DNA of 64,000 nucleotides from Hyphomonadaceae bacterium. Its GTDB lineage: Bacteria; Pseudomonadota; Alphaproteobacteria; Caulobacterales; Aquidulcibacteraceae. Positions 25,963-35,109 of this stretch are shown piece after piece; the stretch's first letter is position 1, and every line of letters starts with the position of its first letter. The stretch covers positions 1 through 64,000 of the forward strand of contig JAEUMT010000036.1 in the NCBI GenBank assembly GCA_016791365.1. Reading direction: 5' to 3'. The notes under the pieces are model-generated. The model did not search any database. It saw only the letters and a list, made by a program, of their open reading frames with translations, and had not been told where the DNA came from. The position numbers and the translations under genes were made by a program.

Positions 25963-27408
25963 ATGAGCTCCCCTGACGATCCGGCGCGGCGCACGAGCGA
26001 CCCTTGGCGGCGCGCCCGGGAGTTCGTCGATAGCCTGGCCGGCCGGCTGCTTGGGCTGACGGCGCTGGCGGTGATCGCCGGGGAGATATTCGTCTTCGCC
26101 CCGGCGCTGGCGGGCTTCCACGAGGGGTGGCTGCGCGAACGCATCAATCTGGCCCAGATCGCCGCGATCGCGCTCGAAGTCTCGCCTGATCTCAATATCA
26201 CCGACACGCTCGAATACGACTTGCTCGAGAATGCGCAGGTTCAGCGCGTCGCGATCCAGCGCGAAGGCGAGCGCATCCTGCTGCTCGAAGACCCCAACGC
26301 CGCCAACGACGAAGTGCTCGTGCTCTATGATTATACGCGCGCCAGCGGCTGGCAGCGGTTCAAGTGGGCGCTTGAGACGTTCTTTGCGCCGCGCGGGCGC
26401 GTGTTGCGAGTTCTCTCGCGACCGCGTTTTGAAAGCGGGGAATTCGTCGAGATCGTTTTGAACGAGGCGCCATTGAAGGATGCGGTGACGCGTTTTGCCG
26501 AGCGCTTCGCGCGCGTCTCAATGCTGATCCTCATGGCCGCGGGCGCGTTGATCTATTTCGCATTGAGCGCCGCGTTCGTGCGTCCAATGCGTGATCTCAC
26601 CGAAGCCATCGAACGCTTTCGCGATAAGCCCGAAGACGTTTCGATCGCTTTCCCGCGTAGTCAGCGCGGCGACGAAATCGGCCGGGCGCAACGCGCGGCC
26701 GCGGACATGGCTGAACAGGTGCGCAATTCGCTGCGTCAGAAAGAGCGCCTCGCCGCGCTCGGCGCTGCTGTCGCGCGCATTGGTCATGATCTGCGCAACA
26801 TGCTTTCAACGGCGCAATTGGTGGCCGATCGCCTCGCGCAATCGGAAGACCCGGCCGTGCGCCAGCTTGCGCCGCGCCTGGAGCGGACGATTGACCGCGC
26901 CGCGGGCCTTGCGTCTTCAACTTTGAAATACGGCCGCGCCGACGAAGATCCGCCCGTGCTGGGGCGCGTGGATGTGAGTGAGTCCGTGGAGGAGGCGGCG
27001 GCTGAATCGCTGATCGGTTTTACGGGCGTGGAATATCGCGCCGATATCGAAGCCGATCTGGCGTGTGTCGCCGATCCCGATCACCTGCACCGCATTCTGG
27101 GCAATCTCATCCGTAACGCCGCTCAAGCCATGAAAGACCACCCGCGCCGCGACAAGACCCTCATTGTTCGCGCCGCCCGCGTTGAAGGGCGTTGCGAGAT
27201 CGATGTGGTCGATCATGGTCCCGGCGTCCGCGAAAATCTCCGCGAGCGTTTGTTTGAACCCTTCGTCTCTGCGGCGCCGGAGGCCGGGGGCACCGGACTT
27301 GGTCTCGCCATTGCGCGCGAACTTACGCGCGCGATGGGCGGCGAACTTGAGCTGACACGCACCGGCGCGGAAGGCACGACGTTCCGCATCACGCTTCCCG
27401 CGGCCTGA
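25963..27408 (+). CDS. Transmembrane sensor histidine kinase with HAMP domain
   Basis: A 481-residue kinase. The first membrane helix is near residues 27-50 (LLGLTALAVIAGEIFVFAPA), a periplasmic domain follows to about 180, and a second helix (LILMAAGALIYFALSAAFV) leads into a HAMP linker RPMRDLTEAIERFRDKPED. The dimerisation helix has GAAVARIGHDLRNMLSTAQL with phosphoacceptor near His275; N box GNLIRNAAQAM, G1 VDHGPGV, G2 GGTGLGLAIARELTRAMGG. The HDLRN H-box is a variant of the usual HELR(T/N)P. No response regulator gene is adjacent. It starts the plus-strand block after a 190-base gap opposite the rpmH operon. Confidence 0.88.
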   Translation: MSSPDDPARRTSDPWRRAREFVDSLAGRLLGLTALAVIAGEIFVFAPALAGFHEGWLRERINLAQIAAIALEVSPDLNITDTLEYDLLENAQVQRVAIQREGERILLLEDPNAANDEVLVLYDYTRASGWQRFKWALETFFAPRGRVLRVLSRPRFESGEFVEIVLNEAPLKDAVTRFAERFARVSMLILMAAGALIYFALSAAFVRPMRDLTEAIERFRDKPEDVSIAFPRSQRGDEIGRAQRAAADMAEQVRNSLRQKERLAALGAAVARIGHDLRNMLSTAQLVADRLAQSEDPAVRQLAPRLERTIDRAAGLASSTLKYGRADEDPPVLGRVDVSESVEEAAAESLIGFTGVEYRADIEADLACVADPDHLHRILGNLIRNAAQAMKDHPRRDKTLIVRAARVEGRCEIDVVDHGPGVRENLRERLFEPFVSAAPEAGGTGLGLAIARELTRAMGGELELTRTGAEGTTFRITLPAA

Positions 27409-27458
27409 AATAAGCACGAAACATTGAACCGCTAAGGCGTAAGGCCAAGGAGGCGCTT

Positions 27459-27926
27459 ATGCGTACAGTACTTATCGCCGTGTTGTTGCTGGCCGCGTGC
27501 TCGGGCAGCGCGCAATCCGAGACGCGCTACGACCTTTACATTTTCCATCCGCGCGACGGCGGCGCGCAGACCTACGCCTTTGCGGCCGACAATGCCGCCG
27601 TGGCGATCGAAGTGCGCGGCTGTGGCGATATCCATTTGCTTCCCAATGCAAATGTCGTGGCGGGCGATTTACGCGCACGCCGCCATGCCGACGGCGTCAG
27701 CGTCGTCACTGTCGAAGCGCGCGGTTCGCGTGTGGACCTTGGAAACTGCGGCGCGGACGAGGTTCCGGAGGATCCGGAGGATGTCGAAGAAGATGGCGTC
27801 AACGAACAAGACAGCCTGGTCGTCATCGAAAACGCCAGTGCGCGGCAGATGCGCCGGATGGTTGAAACTCTCAATGCGCCCGCGGAGGTGCGGAGCGAGA
27901 TTATCTCGACGCTCGGCCTGAGCTAG
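27459..27926 (+). CDS. Putative lipoprotein of unknown function
   Basis: A 155-residue protein with a short lipoprotein signal (MRTVLIAVLLLAACSGS, lipobox Cys14). The mature region begins YDLYIFHPRDGG and has a central beta-rich part with Cys54 and Cys101 (GCGDIHL, NCGADEV), then an acidic stretch rich in Asp/Glu and Pro, and a C-terminal helix. No family recognised. It follows the histidine kinase by 50 bases, with an AAGGAGG site before the ATG. Its last 26 bases overlap the convergent GGT gene. Confidence 0.75.
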   Translation: MRTVLIAVLLLAACSGSAQSETRYDLYIFHPRDGGAQTYAFAADNAAVAIEVRGCGDIHLLPNANVVAGDLRARRHADGVSVVTVEARGSRVDLGNCGADEVPEDPEDVEEDGVNEQDSLVVIENASARQMRRMVETLNAPAEVRSEIISTLGLS

Positions 27927-29694
27927 GCGCGGGCGCGGCGGCCGGCGCGGGGACGCGCCCAACCGCGCCTTCGCGCCGCGGGTCAGCGCCGCCTTCAAGC
28001 CCGCGCGGCGTCACGCGAATGGCGTGAATGCCGCTGACTTCGCCGAGGCTGGTTTGCTGCAAGGTCCAGCCGCGCGCGGTGAGTGCTTCGGCGATGCCGG
28101 GCGGAAAGCGGTTGATTTCCGCCGCCACCGTTTCCGTGCGCGCCGTTGCGTTGCCGACGTTGATCGCCTCCTGCACCGGCAAATTCCAATCCAGAATGCC
28201 GATCGTGGTGCGCGCGGTGTAGGCGATGATCGAGGAGCCGCCAGGCGAACCAACCACCAATTCCAGATCGCCATCGCGATCCGTGACGATCACCGGCGTC
28301 ATCGATGAACGCGGACGTTTTCCCGGCGCCACGGCGTTGGCGACGGGGCGTCCGTTCAGCGTCGGCTGAAACGAAAAGTCTGTCAGCTGGTTGTTGAGGA
28401 AGAAGCCATTGGTCATGCGCTGGGAGCCGAACAGGCTCTCAACCGTGGCCGTCATCGACACCGCATTGCCCCAGCCGTCGACGATGGCGAGATGCGTGGT
28501 GCCGTGATCGTCGCCAAGATCGGTGCCCCACATGTCGTAGATGCCTTGCGTGCCTGTCGGTGCGCCCGGGTTGATGCGGCCGGCGGGCGCATGCGCGGGG
28601 TCGATGAGCAAGGCGCGCGCACCGAGATAATCGGGCGAGATCAATTCCTGCGCTGGCACGGGTCCGAATTGATCGTCGGCCATGTAGTGGTCGCGATCAG
28701 CGTAGGCGAGGCGGCTCGCCCACAGAAATGCCGACCAGTCATCGGCGCTGTTGACGCCTTCGGGACGCGGCCGGGCGCGTTCGTACATGCCGAGAATAGC
28801 GATCAGTGCGTTGCCGGAGGCCGGCGGCGCGGTGGAGCAGACGTGATGCGCGCGGTACGGGCCGCAGACCGGCTCGAACCGCCGCGCCTGCGCCGCGCTG
28901 AGATCGGACAACGCCAAACTGCCGCCGCGCGGATTGCGGCGTGCGGCGGCAACGATGCCTTCCGCGATGGCGCCTTCGCTCATCGCGCGTGGGCCTTGTT
29001 CGGCGATCGCGCGCAGTGTCGCGGCGTAGTCCGGATTGCGCAGCGTGTCGCCCGCCTGCAGCGGATTGCCTTGCCGATCGAAGAAATACGCGCGCGCCGT
29101 GAAGTCGGCGCGCAGGCGCCCGCCGGGGCCGCCGGCATAGGTGATGAAACCGGCGAGGCGTGGCGAGATGACAAAGCCGTTTTCCGCGAGCCGGATCGCA
29201 GGCTCGAACAAGCGCGCCCACGGCAAGCGGCCATGGTCCTCATGCGCAAGCTTCATCATCGAGATGAGCAGAGGTGTTCCGATTGAGCGCCCGCTGGCTT
29301 GTGCGTCCATGAACGGAATGGGCCGTCCGCGCGCGTCGAGGAACATGGCCGGCGATGCGCCCGCCGGCGCCAGTTCGCGCCCGTCGTAGCCGCTAATGTT
29401 TTCGTTTGACGCATCGTAGAAGAGCATGAAGCCGCCGCCGCCAATGCCCGATGATTGCGGCTCCACCAAACCGAGCACGAGTTCAGCCGCGATCGCGGCG
29501 TCAACGGCGCTGCCGCCTTCGCGCAAGATCTCAACGGCGGCGTTGACCGCGTGCGGGTTCGCTGCTGTCGCCATCGCTTCGCCGCGCGGTGGGCTCTGTT
29601 GCGACACGCCGGGCATCGAGCCGGATGCGCACGCCGCCAGCGCTAGTGCGAACAACGGCGCGGCAAGGCGCTTCAACGATAGCTTGTCAAACAT
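27901..29694 (-). CDS. ggt: Gamma-glutamyltransferase (lipoprotein form)
   Basis: A 597-residue Ntn hydrolase precursor. It cleaves gamma-glutamyl bonds such as in glutathione after self-processing into two subunits. The autocleavage site is DDHGTTHLAIVDGWGNAVSM with nucleophile Thr399. Substrate-binding features include SGIGGGGFMLFYD, YDGRELAPAGASP and SPGGSSIIAYTARTTIGI. The ATG at 29694 starts a lipoprotein signal, LFALALAACASG with lipobox Cys, so the enzyme is membrane-tethered in the periplasm. The open frame continues 68 codons upstream over the divergent gene and is rejected. The C-terminus is a Pro/Ala tail. Confidence 0.93.
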   Translation of the reverse strand: MFDKLSLKRLAAPLFALALAACASGSMPGVSQQSPPRGEAMATAANPHAVNAAVEILREGGSAVDAAIAAELVLGLVEPQSSGIGGGGFMLFYDASNENISGYDGRELAPAGASPAMFLDARGRPIPFMDAQASGRSIGTPLLISMMKLAHEDHGRLPWARLFEPAIRLAENGFVISPRLAGFITYAGGPGGRLRADFTARAYFFDRQGNPLQAGDTLRNPDYAATLRAIAEQGPRAMSEGAIAEGIVAAARRNPRGGSLALSDLSAAQARRFEPVCGPYRAHHVCSTAPPASGNALIAILGMYERARPRPEGVNSADDWSAFLWASRLAYADRDHYMADDQFGPVPAQELISPDYLGARALLIDPAHAPAGRINPGAPTGTQGIYDMWGTDLGDDHGTTHLAIVDGWGNAVSMTATVESLFGSQRMTNGFFLNNQLTDFSFQPTLNGRPVANAVAPGKRPRSSMTPVIVTDRDGDLELVVGSPGGSSIIAYTARTTIGILDWNLPVQEAINVGNATARTETVAAEINRFPPGIAEALTARGWTLQQTSLGEVSGIHAIRVTPRGLEGGADPRREGAVGRVPAPAAAPAPSSGRASR

Positions 29695-29743
29695 CAGGAC
29701 GCTTCCTACCAGGAGTGGATCAAACAACGCGAAAGACCACGCC

Positions 29744-30754
29744 ATGGCGCGTCCCGGCCCCAGCAATTCATTGAGTGATGTGGCCGGTTTGTCCATAGGT
29801 TGCGCCGAAGATGCGAGCGCGCTGACGGGCGTCACCGTGATCGTTCCGGATATGCGTGCGGTATGTGCGGTCGATGTGCGCGGCGGCGGCCCGGGCACGC
29901 GCGAGACCGACGCGCTCGCGCCGGAAAACCTGGTCGATGCGATCGATGCGCTCGTGCTGAGTGGCGGTTCGGTTTATGGGCTTGCCGCCGCGGATGGTGT
30001 CGCGGCGGCGATGGGCGCCGAAGGCAAGGGCTTTGGGCTTGTCGATCTTCCCGGCGTGCCGCGCTCGCCGGTGATCCCGGCCGCCATCCTCTATGATCTC
30101 GCCAATGGCGCCGCAAAGAACTGGGGTGATGCGCCGCCCTACAATGCGCTCGGCCGTGCGGCGTACGCCGCGCGCGGCAAGACCGTCGCGCTCGGCAATG
30201 CGGGCGCGGGCGCTGGCGCCGTCGCGGGCGCGTTGAAGGGCGGGCAGGGCAGCGCCAGCATTGTCGCCCAGGATGGCTACACGGTCGCGGCGCTTGCCTG
30301 CGTGAATTGTTGGGGCTCGACCACGATGCCGAACCAGCGCACATTCTGGGCGCAGCCGTTCGAGATCGATGGTGAGTTCGGCGCTGTTGCGCCGAGCGGG
30401 CAGAGCTTCGATGCGGAAGATTGGGGCGGCGCCAAGTTCAACCCGCAACCGCGCGCCAACACCACGATCGCGTGCGTCGCGACGGATGCGGCGCTGACGC
30501 CCGCCGAAGCCAAGCGCGTTGCGCAAATGGCGAGCGCCGGCCTGGCGCGCGCGATCCGCCCCGTGTTCGCGCCGTTCGACGGCGATGTTGTTTTTGCGCT
30601 CTCAACCGGCATGCGTGAAACCTCGGCGCCGCGCGCGCTCACCATAGCGCGGCTTGGCGCGCTCGCCGCCGATTGCCTCGCCCGCGCCGTCGCGCGCGGG
30701 GTGTATTCGGCGCACAGCGTTGGTCCGCACCGCGCCTGGCGCGACGTGATCTGA
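29744..30754 (+). CDS. P1-family (S58/NylC-like) self-processing peptidase
   Basis: A 336-residue Ntn-type hydrolase of the DmpA/NylC superfamily. Early motifs DVAGLSIGCAED and DVRGGGPGTRETDAL, then NLVDAIDALVLSGGSVYGLA, match P1-family peptidases. The predicted autocleavage point is Asn239-Thr240 in PRANTTIACVATDAALT, as in the 6-aminohexanoate-oligomer hydrolase NylC, leaving an N-terminal Thr nucleophile. Natural substrates could be beta-peptides or N-terminal aminopeptides; this is inference. The ATG at 29744 gives the family-typical start and leaves 49 bases to the divergent ggt gene. The YdeI gene follows immediately. Confidence 0.88.
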   Translation: MARPGPSNSLSDVAGLSIGCAEDASALTGVTVIVPDMRAVCAVDVRGGGPGTRETDALAPENLVDAIDALVLSGGSVYGLAAADGVAAAMGAEGKGFGLVDLPGVPRSPVIPAAILYDLANGAAKNWGDAPPYNALGRAAYAARGKTVALGNAGAGAGAVAGALKGGQGSASIVAQDGYTVAALACVNCWGSTTMPNQRTFWAQPFEIDGEFGAVAPSGQSFDAEDWGGAKFNPQPRANTTIACVATDAALTPAEAKRVAQMASAGLARAIRPVFAPFDGDVVFALSTGMRETSAPRALTIARLGALAADCLARAVARGVYSAHSVGPHRAWRDVI

Positions 30755-30755
30755 A

Positions 30756-31355
30756 ATGGCGCCGATCCCCGTTGATCCAAACAAGGTCCGCAGCTTCAAG
30801 ACCGCCGACGCCTTCTACACATGGCTCAGCAAAAACCACGCCCGCGAAGATGAACTCTGGATCAAGATCCACAAAGCCGGATCGGGCTTGACGTCGATCA
30901 CCGCCAAGGAGGCGATCGATGTCGTGCTCTGCTGGGGCTGGATCGATGGCGTGCGCAAGAGCTTCGACGACCAAAGCTTCCTGCAGCGTTATACGCCGCG
31001 AACGAAGAAGAGCATCTGGAGCAAGATCAACGTCGACAATGTCGCCCGCCTCATCCGCGAACAGCGCATGACCGCGCATGGGCTGCGCGAAGTCGAAGCG
31101 GCCAAAGCGGATGGCCGTTGGAGGCGCGCGTATGCGGGCGGCAAGGAGATGACGATCCCGCCGGACCTTCAGGCGGCTGTCGACGGCGAACCCAAAGCCC
31201 GCGCCACGTTCAAAACGCTGAGCGCCCAGAACCGCTACGCGCTGGCTTTCCGCCTCCACAACATGAAGACGCCGGCCGGCCGCGCCAAGAAGATCGCGAC
31301 CTTCGTCGCCATGCTGAAACGCGGCGAAACGATCTATCCGCAGGGGGAGAAGTAG
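30756..31355 (+). CDS. YdeI/OmdA-family protein
   Basis: A 199-residue cytosolic protein. Signatures of the YdeI (OmpD-associated) family are visible: VRSFKTADAFYTWLSKNH, ELWIKIHKAGSG, VVLCWGWIDGVRKSFDD, RYTPRTKKSIWSKINVDNV, and a C-terminal PPDLQAAVDGEPKARATFKT region with a helical Lys-rich end. Members of this family are implicated in peptide and stress resistance in some enterobacteria, but biochemical function is unknown. The start lies one base after the P1 peptidase stop, so the genes are coupled. The tRNA-Arg gene follows 104 bases later. Confidence 0.88.
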   Translation: MAPIPVDPNKVRSFKTADAFYTWLSKNHAREDELWIKIHKAGSGLTSITAKEAIDVVLCWGWIDGVRKSFDDQSFLQRYTPRTKKSIWSKINVDNVARLIREQRMTAHGLREVEAAKADGRWRRAYAGGKEMTIPPDLQAAVDGEPKARATFKTLSAQNRYALAFRLHNMKTPAGRAKKIATFVAMLKRGETIYPQGEK

Positions 31356-31459
31356 GGCCGGGGAGCGGGGCGCCCGGGCCAATTTCGGCTTCTACCCGCG
31401 CTTTGACCCCGACCCGCCTTGCCAGCGCCCCGGTCGGGCGCTATGCACCCCGCCTTCGC

Positions 31460-31536
31460 GCGCCCTTAGCTCAGCTGGATAGAGCACCAGACTACGAATC
31501 TGGGGGTCAGGAGTTCGAATCTCTTAGGGCGCGCCA
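31460..31536 (+). tRNA. tRNA-Arg (anticodon ACG)
   Basis: A 77-base cloverleaf. The acceptor stem GCGCCCT pairs with AGGGCGC, followed by discriminator G and an encoded CCA. The D arm is GCTCAGCTGGATAGAGC. The anticodon stem CCAGA/TCTGG encloses loop CTACGAA (anticodon ACG). The T loop is GTTCGAATC. ACG is normally edited to ICG by the tRNA adenosine deaminase TadA, whose gene is also in this window at 51643-52095. Confidence 0.97.
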
Positions 31537-31667
31537 TTTTCTCTGCGAATTGCTGTCTCGTGATCGGGGACGTGCGGCGGACGGCGCCGCGCGGTGAGCC
31601 GCCGCCTCTCCAGGCGCCGCCGCCCGGATGGTTTTCGCGTGAGTGAGATTTTTTGCGGGAGGTCGGG

Positions 31668-32951
31668 ATGTCACAATCGATCGGCCTCGATTTCGGCACC
31701 ACGAACACCGTCGCGACGATGGTCAACGCCAAGGGCGAGGCCGAGGCGGTGCACTTCGCGCACGGCCAGGATGTGTTCGACGCGTTTCGCTCGGTGCTCT
31801 GTTTCTGGGAAACCCATGAAGGCCAGACGCGGCGCACGAATGTCGAAGCCGGGCCTTGGGCGATTGATGAGTTTCTCGAATTGGCGGGCGAATGCCGCTT
31901 CATCCAGTCGTTCAAGACATTCGCCGCCAGTCCGCTCTTCTCCGACACGCTGATCTATAATCGCCGGCTGAAGTTCGAAGATTTGCTATCGAGCTTCTTG
32001 CGCCGCGTGCGCGCGCACGCCGGCATGGAGTTTCCGAGGCGCGTCGTTATCGGCCGGCCCGTGAAGTTCGCGGGCGCGGGGCCGGATGAGGCGCTGGCGC
32101 GGACGCGTTACGAAGCGGCGCTGCGGGCTGTCGGGTTCGAGGAAATCCATCACGTCTATGAGCCGGTGGCCGCGGCGTACTTCTTCGCGCAGCGGCTCAA
32201 TGCCGAGGCGACGATCCTGGTTGCCGATTTCGGCGGCGGCACGAGCGATTTTTCGGTCGTGCGGTTCTCGCGTGGGCCTGATGGCTTGAACTACACGCCG
32301 CTGGCGCATGCCGGCGTTGGAGTCGCCGGCGACGCGTTCGACTATCGGATTGTCGACCAGGTCGTCGCGCGCGCGTTCGGCAAGGGCTCCGAGTACAAAA
32401 GCTGGGACAAAATCCTTCCAGTGCCCAATGGCTACTTCACCAAATTCAGCCGCTGGAACGAACTCTCGATCATGCGCCACAGCCGCGACTATCGCGACTT
32501 GCAGCAATTGGTGCGCAGCAGCCTCGATCCCGATCGCATCCGCGCCTTCATCGCCTTTCTTGACGCTGACGCCGGGTACGCCATGAACCGCGCCGTGTCC
32601 GAGGTGAAGGCGGAATTGTCGCGCGCGGACGAGGGCACGCTTTCGTTTCACGCAGCGGGCGTCGATATCGAGCGCAAGATCAAACGCAGCGAGTTCGAGA
32701 AATGGATCGCGCCCGAGCTTGAGGAGATCGGCGCGTGTGTTGACCGCGCCTTGCGCGACGCGGGTCTGCGGGAAACCGATATCGACCGCGTGTTTCTGAC
32801 AGGCGGCTCATCGTTTGTCCCGGCGGTGCGCGCGCAGTTCGAGAGCCGCTTCGGCGCCGGCAAGATCGAGACCGGCGATCAATTGGTCTCGATCGCCTAC
32901 GGCCTGGCGCTGATCGCGCGCGAGCAGGACATCAGCCGCTGGGCGGCGTGA
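31668..32951 (+). CDS. Hsp70-family ATPase-domain protein (YegD-like)
   Basis: A 427-residue protein consisting of the actin/Hsp70 nucleotide-binding fold only. PHOSPHATE 1 is SIGLDFGTTNTVATMV, PHOSPHATE 2 ILVADFGGGTSDFSVVRF, and ADENOSINE VFLTGGSSFVPAVRAQFESR. A region typical of YegD proteins, VYEPVAAAYFFAQRL, lies between. The usual DnaK substrate-binding domain and lid are absent, and the insert at about residues 230-330 is longer than in DnaK. It likely is a specialised chaperone-like ATPase of unknown client. The ATG 31668 has GGGAGG upstream. It is co-oriented with the membrane/VWA-like operon beyond the TadG-like gene. Confidence 0.87.
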   Translation: MSQSIGLDFGTTNTVATMVNAKGEAEAVHFAHGQDVFDAFRSVLCFWETHEGQTRRTNVEAGPWAIDEFLELAGECRFIQSFKTFAASPLFSDTLIYNRRLKFEDLLSSFLRRVRAHAGMEFPRRVVIGRPVKFAGAGPDEALARTRYEAALRAVGFEEIHHVYEPVAAAYFFAQRLNAEATILVADFGGGTSDFSVVRFSRGPDGLNYTPLAHAGVGVAGDAFDYRIVDQVVARAFGKGSEYKSWDKILPVPNGYFTKFSRWNELSIMRHSRDYRDLQQLVRSSLDPDRIRAFIAFLDADAGYAMNRAVSEVKAELSRADEGTLSFHAAGVDIERKIKRSEFEKWIAPELEEIGACVDRALRDAGLRETDIDRVFLTGGSSFVPAVRAQFESRFGAGKIETGDQLVSIAYGLALIAREQDISRWAA

Positions 32952-32958
32952 GCCAATG

Positions 32959-34797
32959 TCAGTGCGTGAGCCTGAGTTGTGAGATGGACTGGCCGATATT
33001 GCGGAACGCCTCCTGGAGCGTTGCGCGGTCATCGGCAAGGTAGAAGTGATCGTCATTGGTGGCGCACTGGCGGAACACCGACATGGCCGTTGCGTCGTTG
33101 TCGATGTGGAAGCCGACCGTATAGACGATGATGTTGCGGTTCTTCATCGCGTTGCAGATCGCGATTGTTTGCGATGCGGAAGAACCGTTGGTGGCGTTGC
33201 AGTTTGTGTGATCGGCGGATGAGCCCGAACCGGTGAGCGCATCGCGCGCGATGACCCCGTTGCAGAACGGCGAATTGAACGCGCCGTCCGTCATGAGCAC
33301 GACGATCTTTTGTGTTTCCGGCGTGTTGTAGGCGGCCGGCGTTGAGGCGCCGCCCCAGATATCGCCCCAGTTTGGCGACACCGCGTACCAACCCCAGGCC
33401 GCGCCGATCTGACCGGCGGTGGAGCCGGTTGCTGTGAGGCTGTTGATGCGGTTGTGCAGAGCTGTCGTGTTTGTGGTCAGCGGGATGATGCCGGTCGCCG
33501 CATCGCATGGATTCGACGTGCCCGCGTAATTGTAGCCGACGGGCGCGCCCGCGGGCGCGGTGTCAGTGAGGGCGTTGCCGCCGATGCGTTCGGATACGCA
33601 TGTTGTGATTGTCAGAATCCGCGTTGAGTTCGCGGCGCTGGTAAAGCGATAATATTGGCAGCCGAGCGTCGTGCAGTAGCCCGTGCCATTGTTCGTGTAG
33701 GCGCCGTAGTTCGGGCCGACCGAGCCGACGAGCGTGTAAGCATTGGCGGCGACGTTCGTGACTTGCCATGCGGTGTCCGTGGTTGAGTTGATCTGCGTCA
33801 TGCCGCTGACGCCCGAAATCCAAACCCAATCATTGTTGGCGAGGCCGTGGCTGTTGGACGTGACGCGCACCTGGCACGCGGCTTCAAGACAGCGCGTGAG
33901 CGTTCCGCCGCCAGGATAGGAGCCGCTATAGCCGGAGGTGCTAACGATGTTGCCGCTGGAATTGCGCAGCTGGAATGTGCCCGCGCCGGTGTTGGTGTTG
34001 GCGATCGTGTACCAGCGGCCATTAAGATTGTTCGCCCAATTGCCCGAGCCGCTGATCCCGGCAAGCCACACGACTTCGTTGTTCGCGTAGGTGTGGCCGG
34101 CGGAGGTGAAGACGGCTGGATTGGCTTTTGTCACCGCGCTGACGGCGCGGGCCGTACCGTTTGCCCAGGCGGCGGCGCTGATGCCGCGGCCTGGTGTGAT
34201 GGCGCCGCGCGCTTGCGTCGCGTAGGAGCCGGCATTGACGCCCATCGCCCATGTCACAAGCGCCATTTTCGAGTAGTAGGGCGTCTGGTTGGTTTGAACG
34301 ATGAGATCAACCAGATCGCCGGCCGAGTTGCGCAAATCGGTGATGCGCTGGCCGGCCATCGAGCCCGTGGTGTCGAGCACAAGCGCGACCTCAAGATTGA
34401 CGCCGCCGCGAACCGCTTCGGCGTCAACGCCGACGGTCCAATCATCGGGCGCGACCAGTTGGGCCAGCGTGGTGTGCAACGGCGCTGTCGCATGCAGGCG
34501 ATAGCCGTTATTGCCGATGTCGGTCAGCGTGACGGTTGCGTTGCCGGCAAATTGCGGCGCCTCGGCGTCGAAGAAGGCGCGCGCGCGCGCGGCGCGATCT
34601 TCCAATGTCACGTTCGCAGGTTGGCGTGCGGCGGCGAGAACGGCGCTGTCGGCGGCGTTCTGCAACTCCGTGCGCACCATGACGGCGCGCGTGAAGTCGA
34701 CGGTGAGACCCAGCAGGCCAACGAGGACGGTGCCCATCAAGGCCCACATCATGGCGACGTTGCCGCCTCGTGCGCGCGTGAACTTAGAAGTGAACAT
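32959..34797 (-). CDS. TadG-like pilus-associated VWA protein with FCCH-like repeats
   Basis: A 612-residue protein. The N-terminal membrane helix RARGGNVAMMWALMGTVLVG is the TadE/TadG signature (residues 9-35). A VWA domain begins at LVLDTTGSMAGQRITDLRNS with MIDAS residues Asp142 and Ser146, and resumes at IVVLMTDGAFN (about residue 500) to the end. Between them, residues about 220-305 and 308-376 form two repeats rich in Gly, Asn and Thr (AVFTSAGHTYANNEVVWLAG, and VTSNSHGLANNDWVWISGVS, then SGYSGSYPGGGTLTR), resembling the E1 FCCH-type beta repeats of phage and bacterial surface proteins. The protein likely sits on the periplasmic face and contributes to pilus assembly or adhesion; the repeats may bind other surface partners. 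No tad operon genes are nearby. Confidence 0.82.
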   Translation of the reverse strand: MFTSKFTRARGGNVAMMWALMGTVLVGLLGLTVDFTRAVMVRTELQNAADSAVLAAARQPANVTLEDRAARARAFFDAEAPQFAGNATVTLTDIGNNGYRLHATAPLHTTLAQLVAPDDWTVGVDAEAVRGGVNLEVALVLDTTGSMAGQRITDLRNSAGDLVDLIVQTNQTPYYSKMALVTWAMGVNAGSYATQARGAITPGRGISAAAWANGTARAVSAVTKANPAVFTSAGHTYANNEVVWLAGISGSGNWANNLNGRWYTIANTNTGAGTFQLRNSSGNIVSTSGYSGSYPGGGTLTRCLEAACQVRVTSNSHGLANNDWVWISGVSGMTQINSTTDTAWQVTNVAANAYTLVGSVGPNYGAYTNNGTGYCTTLGCQYYRFTSAANSTRILTITTCVSERIGGNALTDTAPAGAPVGYNYAGTSNPCDAATGIIPLTTNTTALHNRINSLTATGSTAGQIGAAWGWYAVSPNWGDIWGGASTPAAYNTPETQKIVVLMTDGAFNSPFCNGVIARDALTGSGSSADHTNCNATNGSSASQTIAICNAMKNRNIIVYTVGFHIDNDATAMSVFRQCATNDDHFYLADDRATLQEAFRNIGQSISQLRLTH

Positions 34798-35109
34798 ACT
34801 GACCTCTGCGATCGGTCAGTCTGGCAAAACACGCTTAAATCGAGGTGCACGCCTCGGCAAAAGCCCTTGTTTTTCTGTAATGCGGGTTTTCAGCGTTAAC
34901 GCGCGCGGCGTCGGCGTTAACGCTTGCGGCGCTTTGGCTTACATAATCCCGGATTGGCGCACGCAGTGCGCGTGAGGCGCCATGTTTCCGCCGCACACAT
35001 TGCAGCTTCGAAACCTTTCAACGCAGCCCTTGCCCAGAAATTACCCTTAACAGGTCGTGGAACTCGCGCCGCCGTTCGTGCGTTCACGGGCGCTGCACGT
35101 AACACGCGA
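34798..35109. other. 312-base divergent intergenic region
   Basis: It separates the TadG-like gene (minus) from the two-gene membrane operon (plus), so it should hold promoters for both. The stretch near 34838-34905 is AT-richer than its surroundings. In-frame codons upstream of 35110 exist but look non-coding. No RNA gene, clear operator or terminator was recognised. Confidence 0.5.

Noticed and set aside
29426-29743. Long N-terminal extension of the P1 peptidase gene
   Set aside because: The upstream frame overlaps ggt, is Ser/Ala-rich and lacks homology; the family-typical start is ATG 29744.
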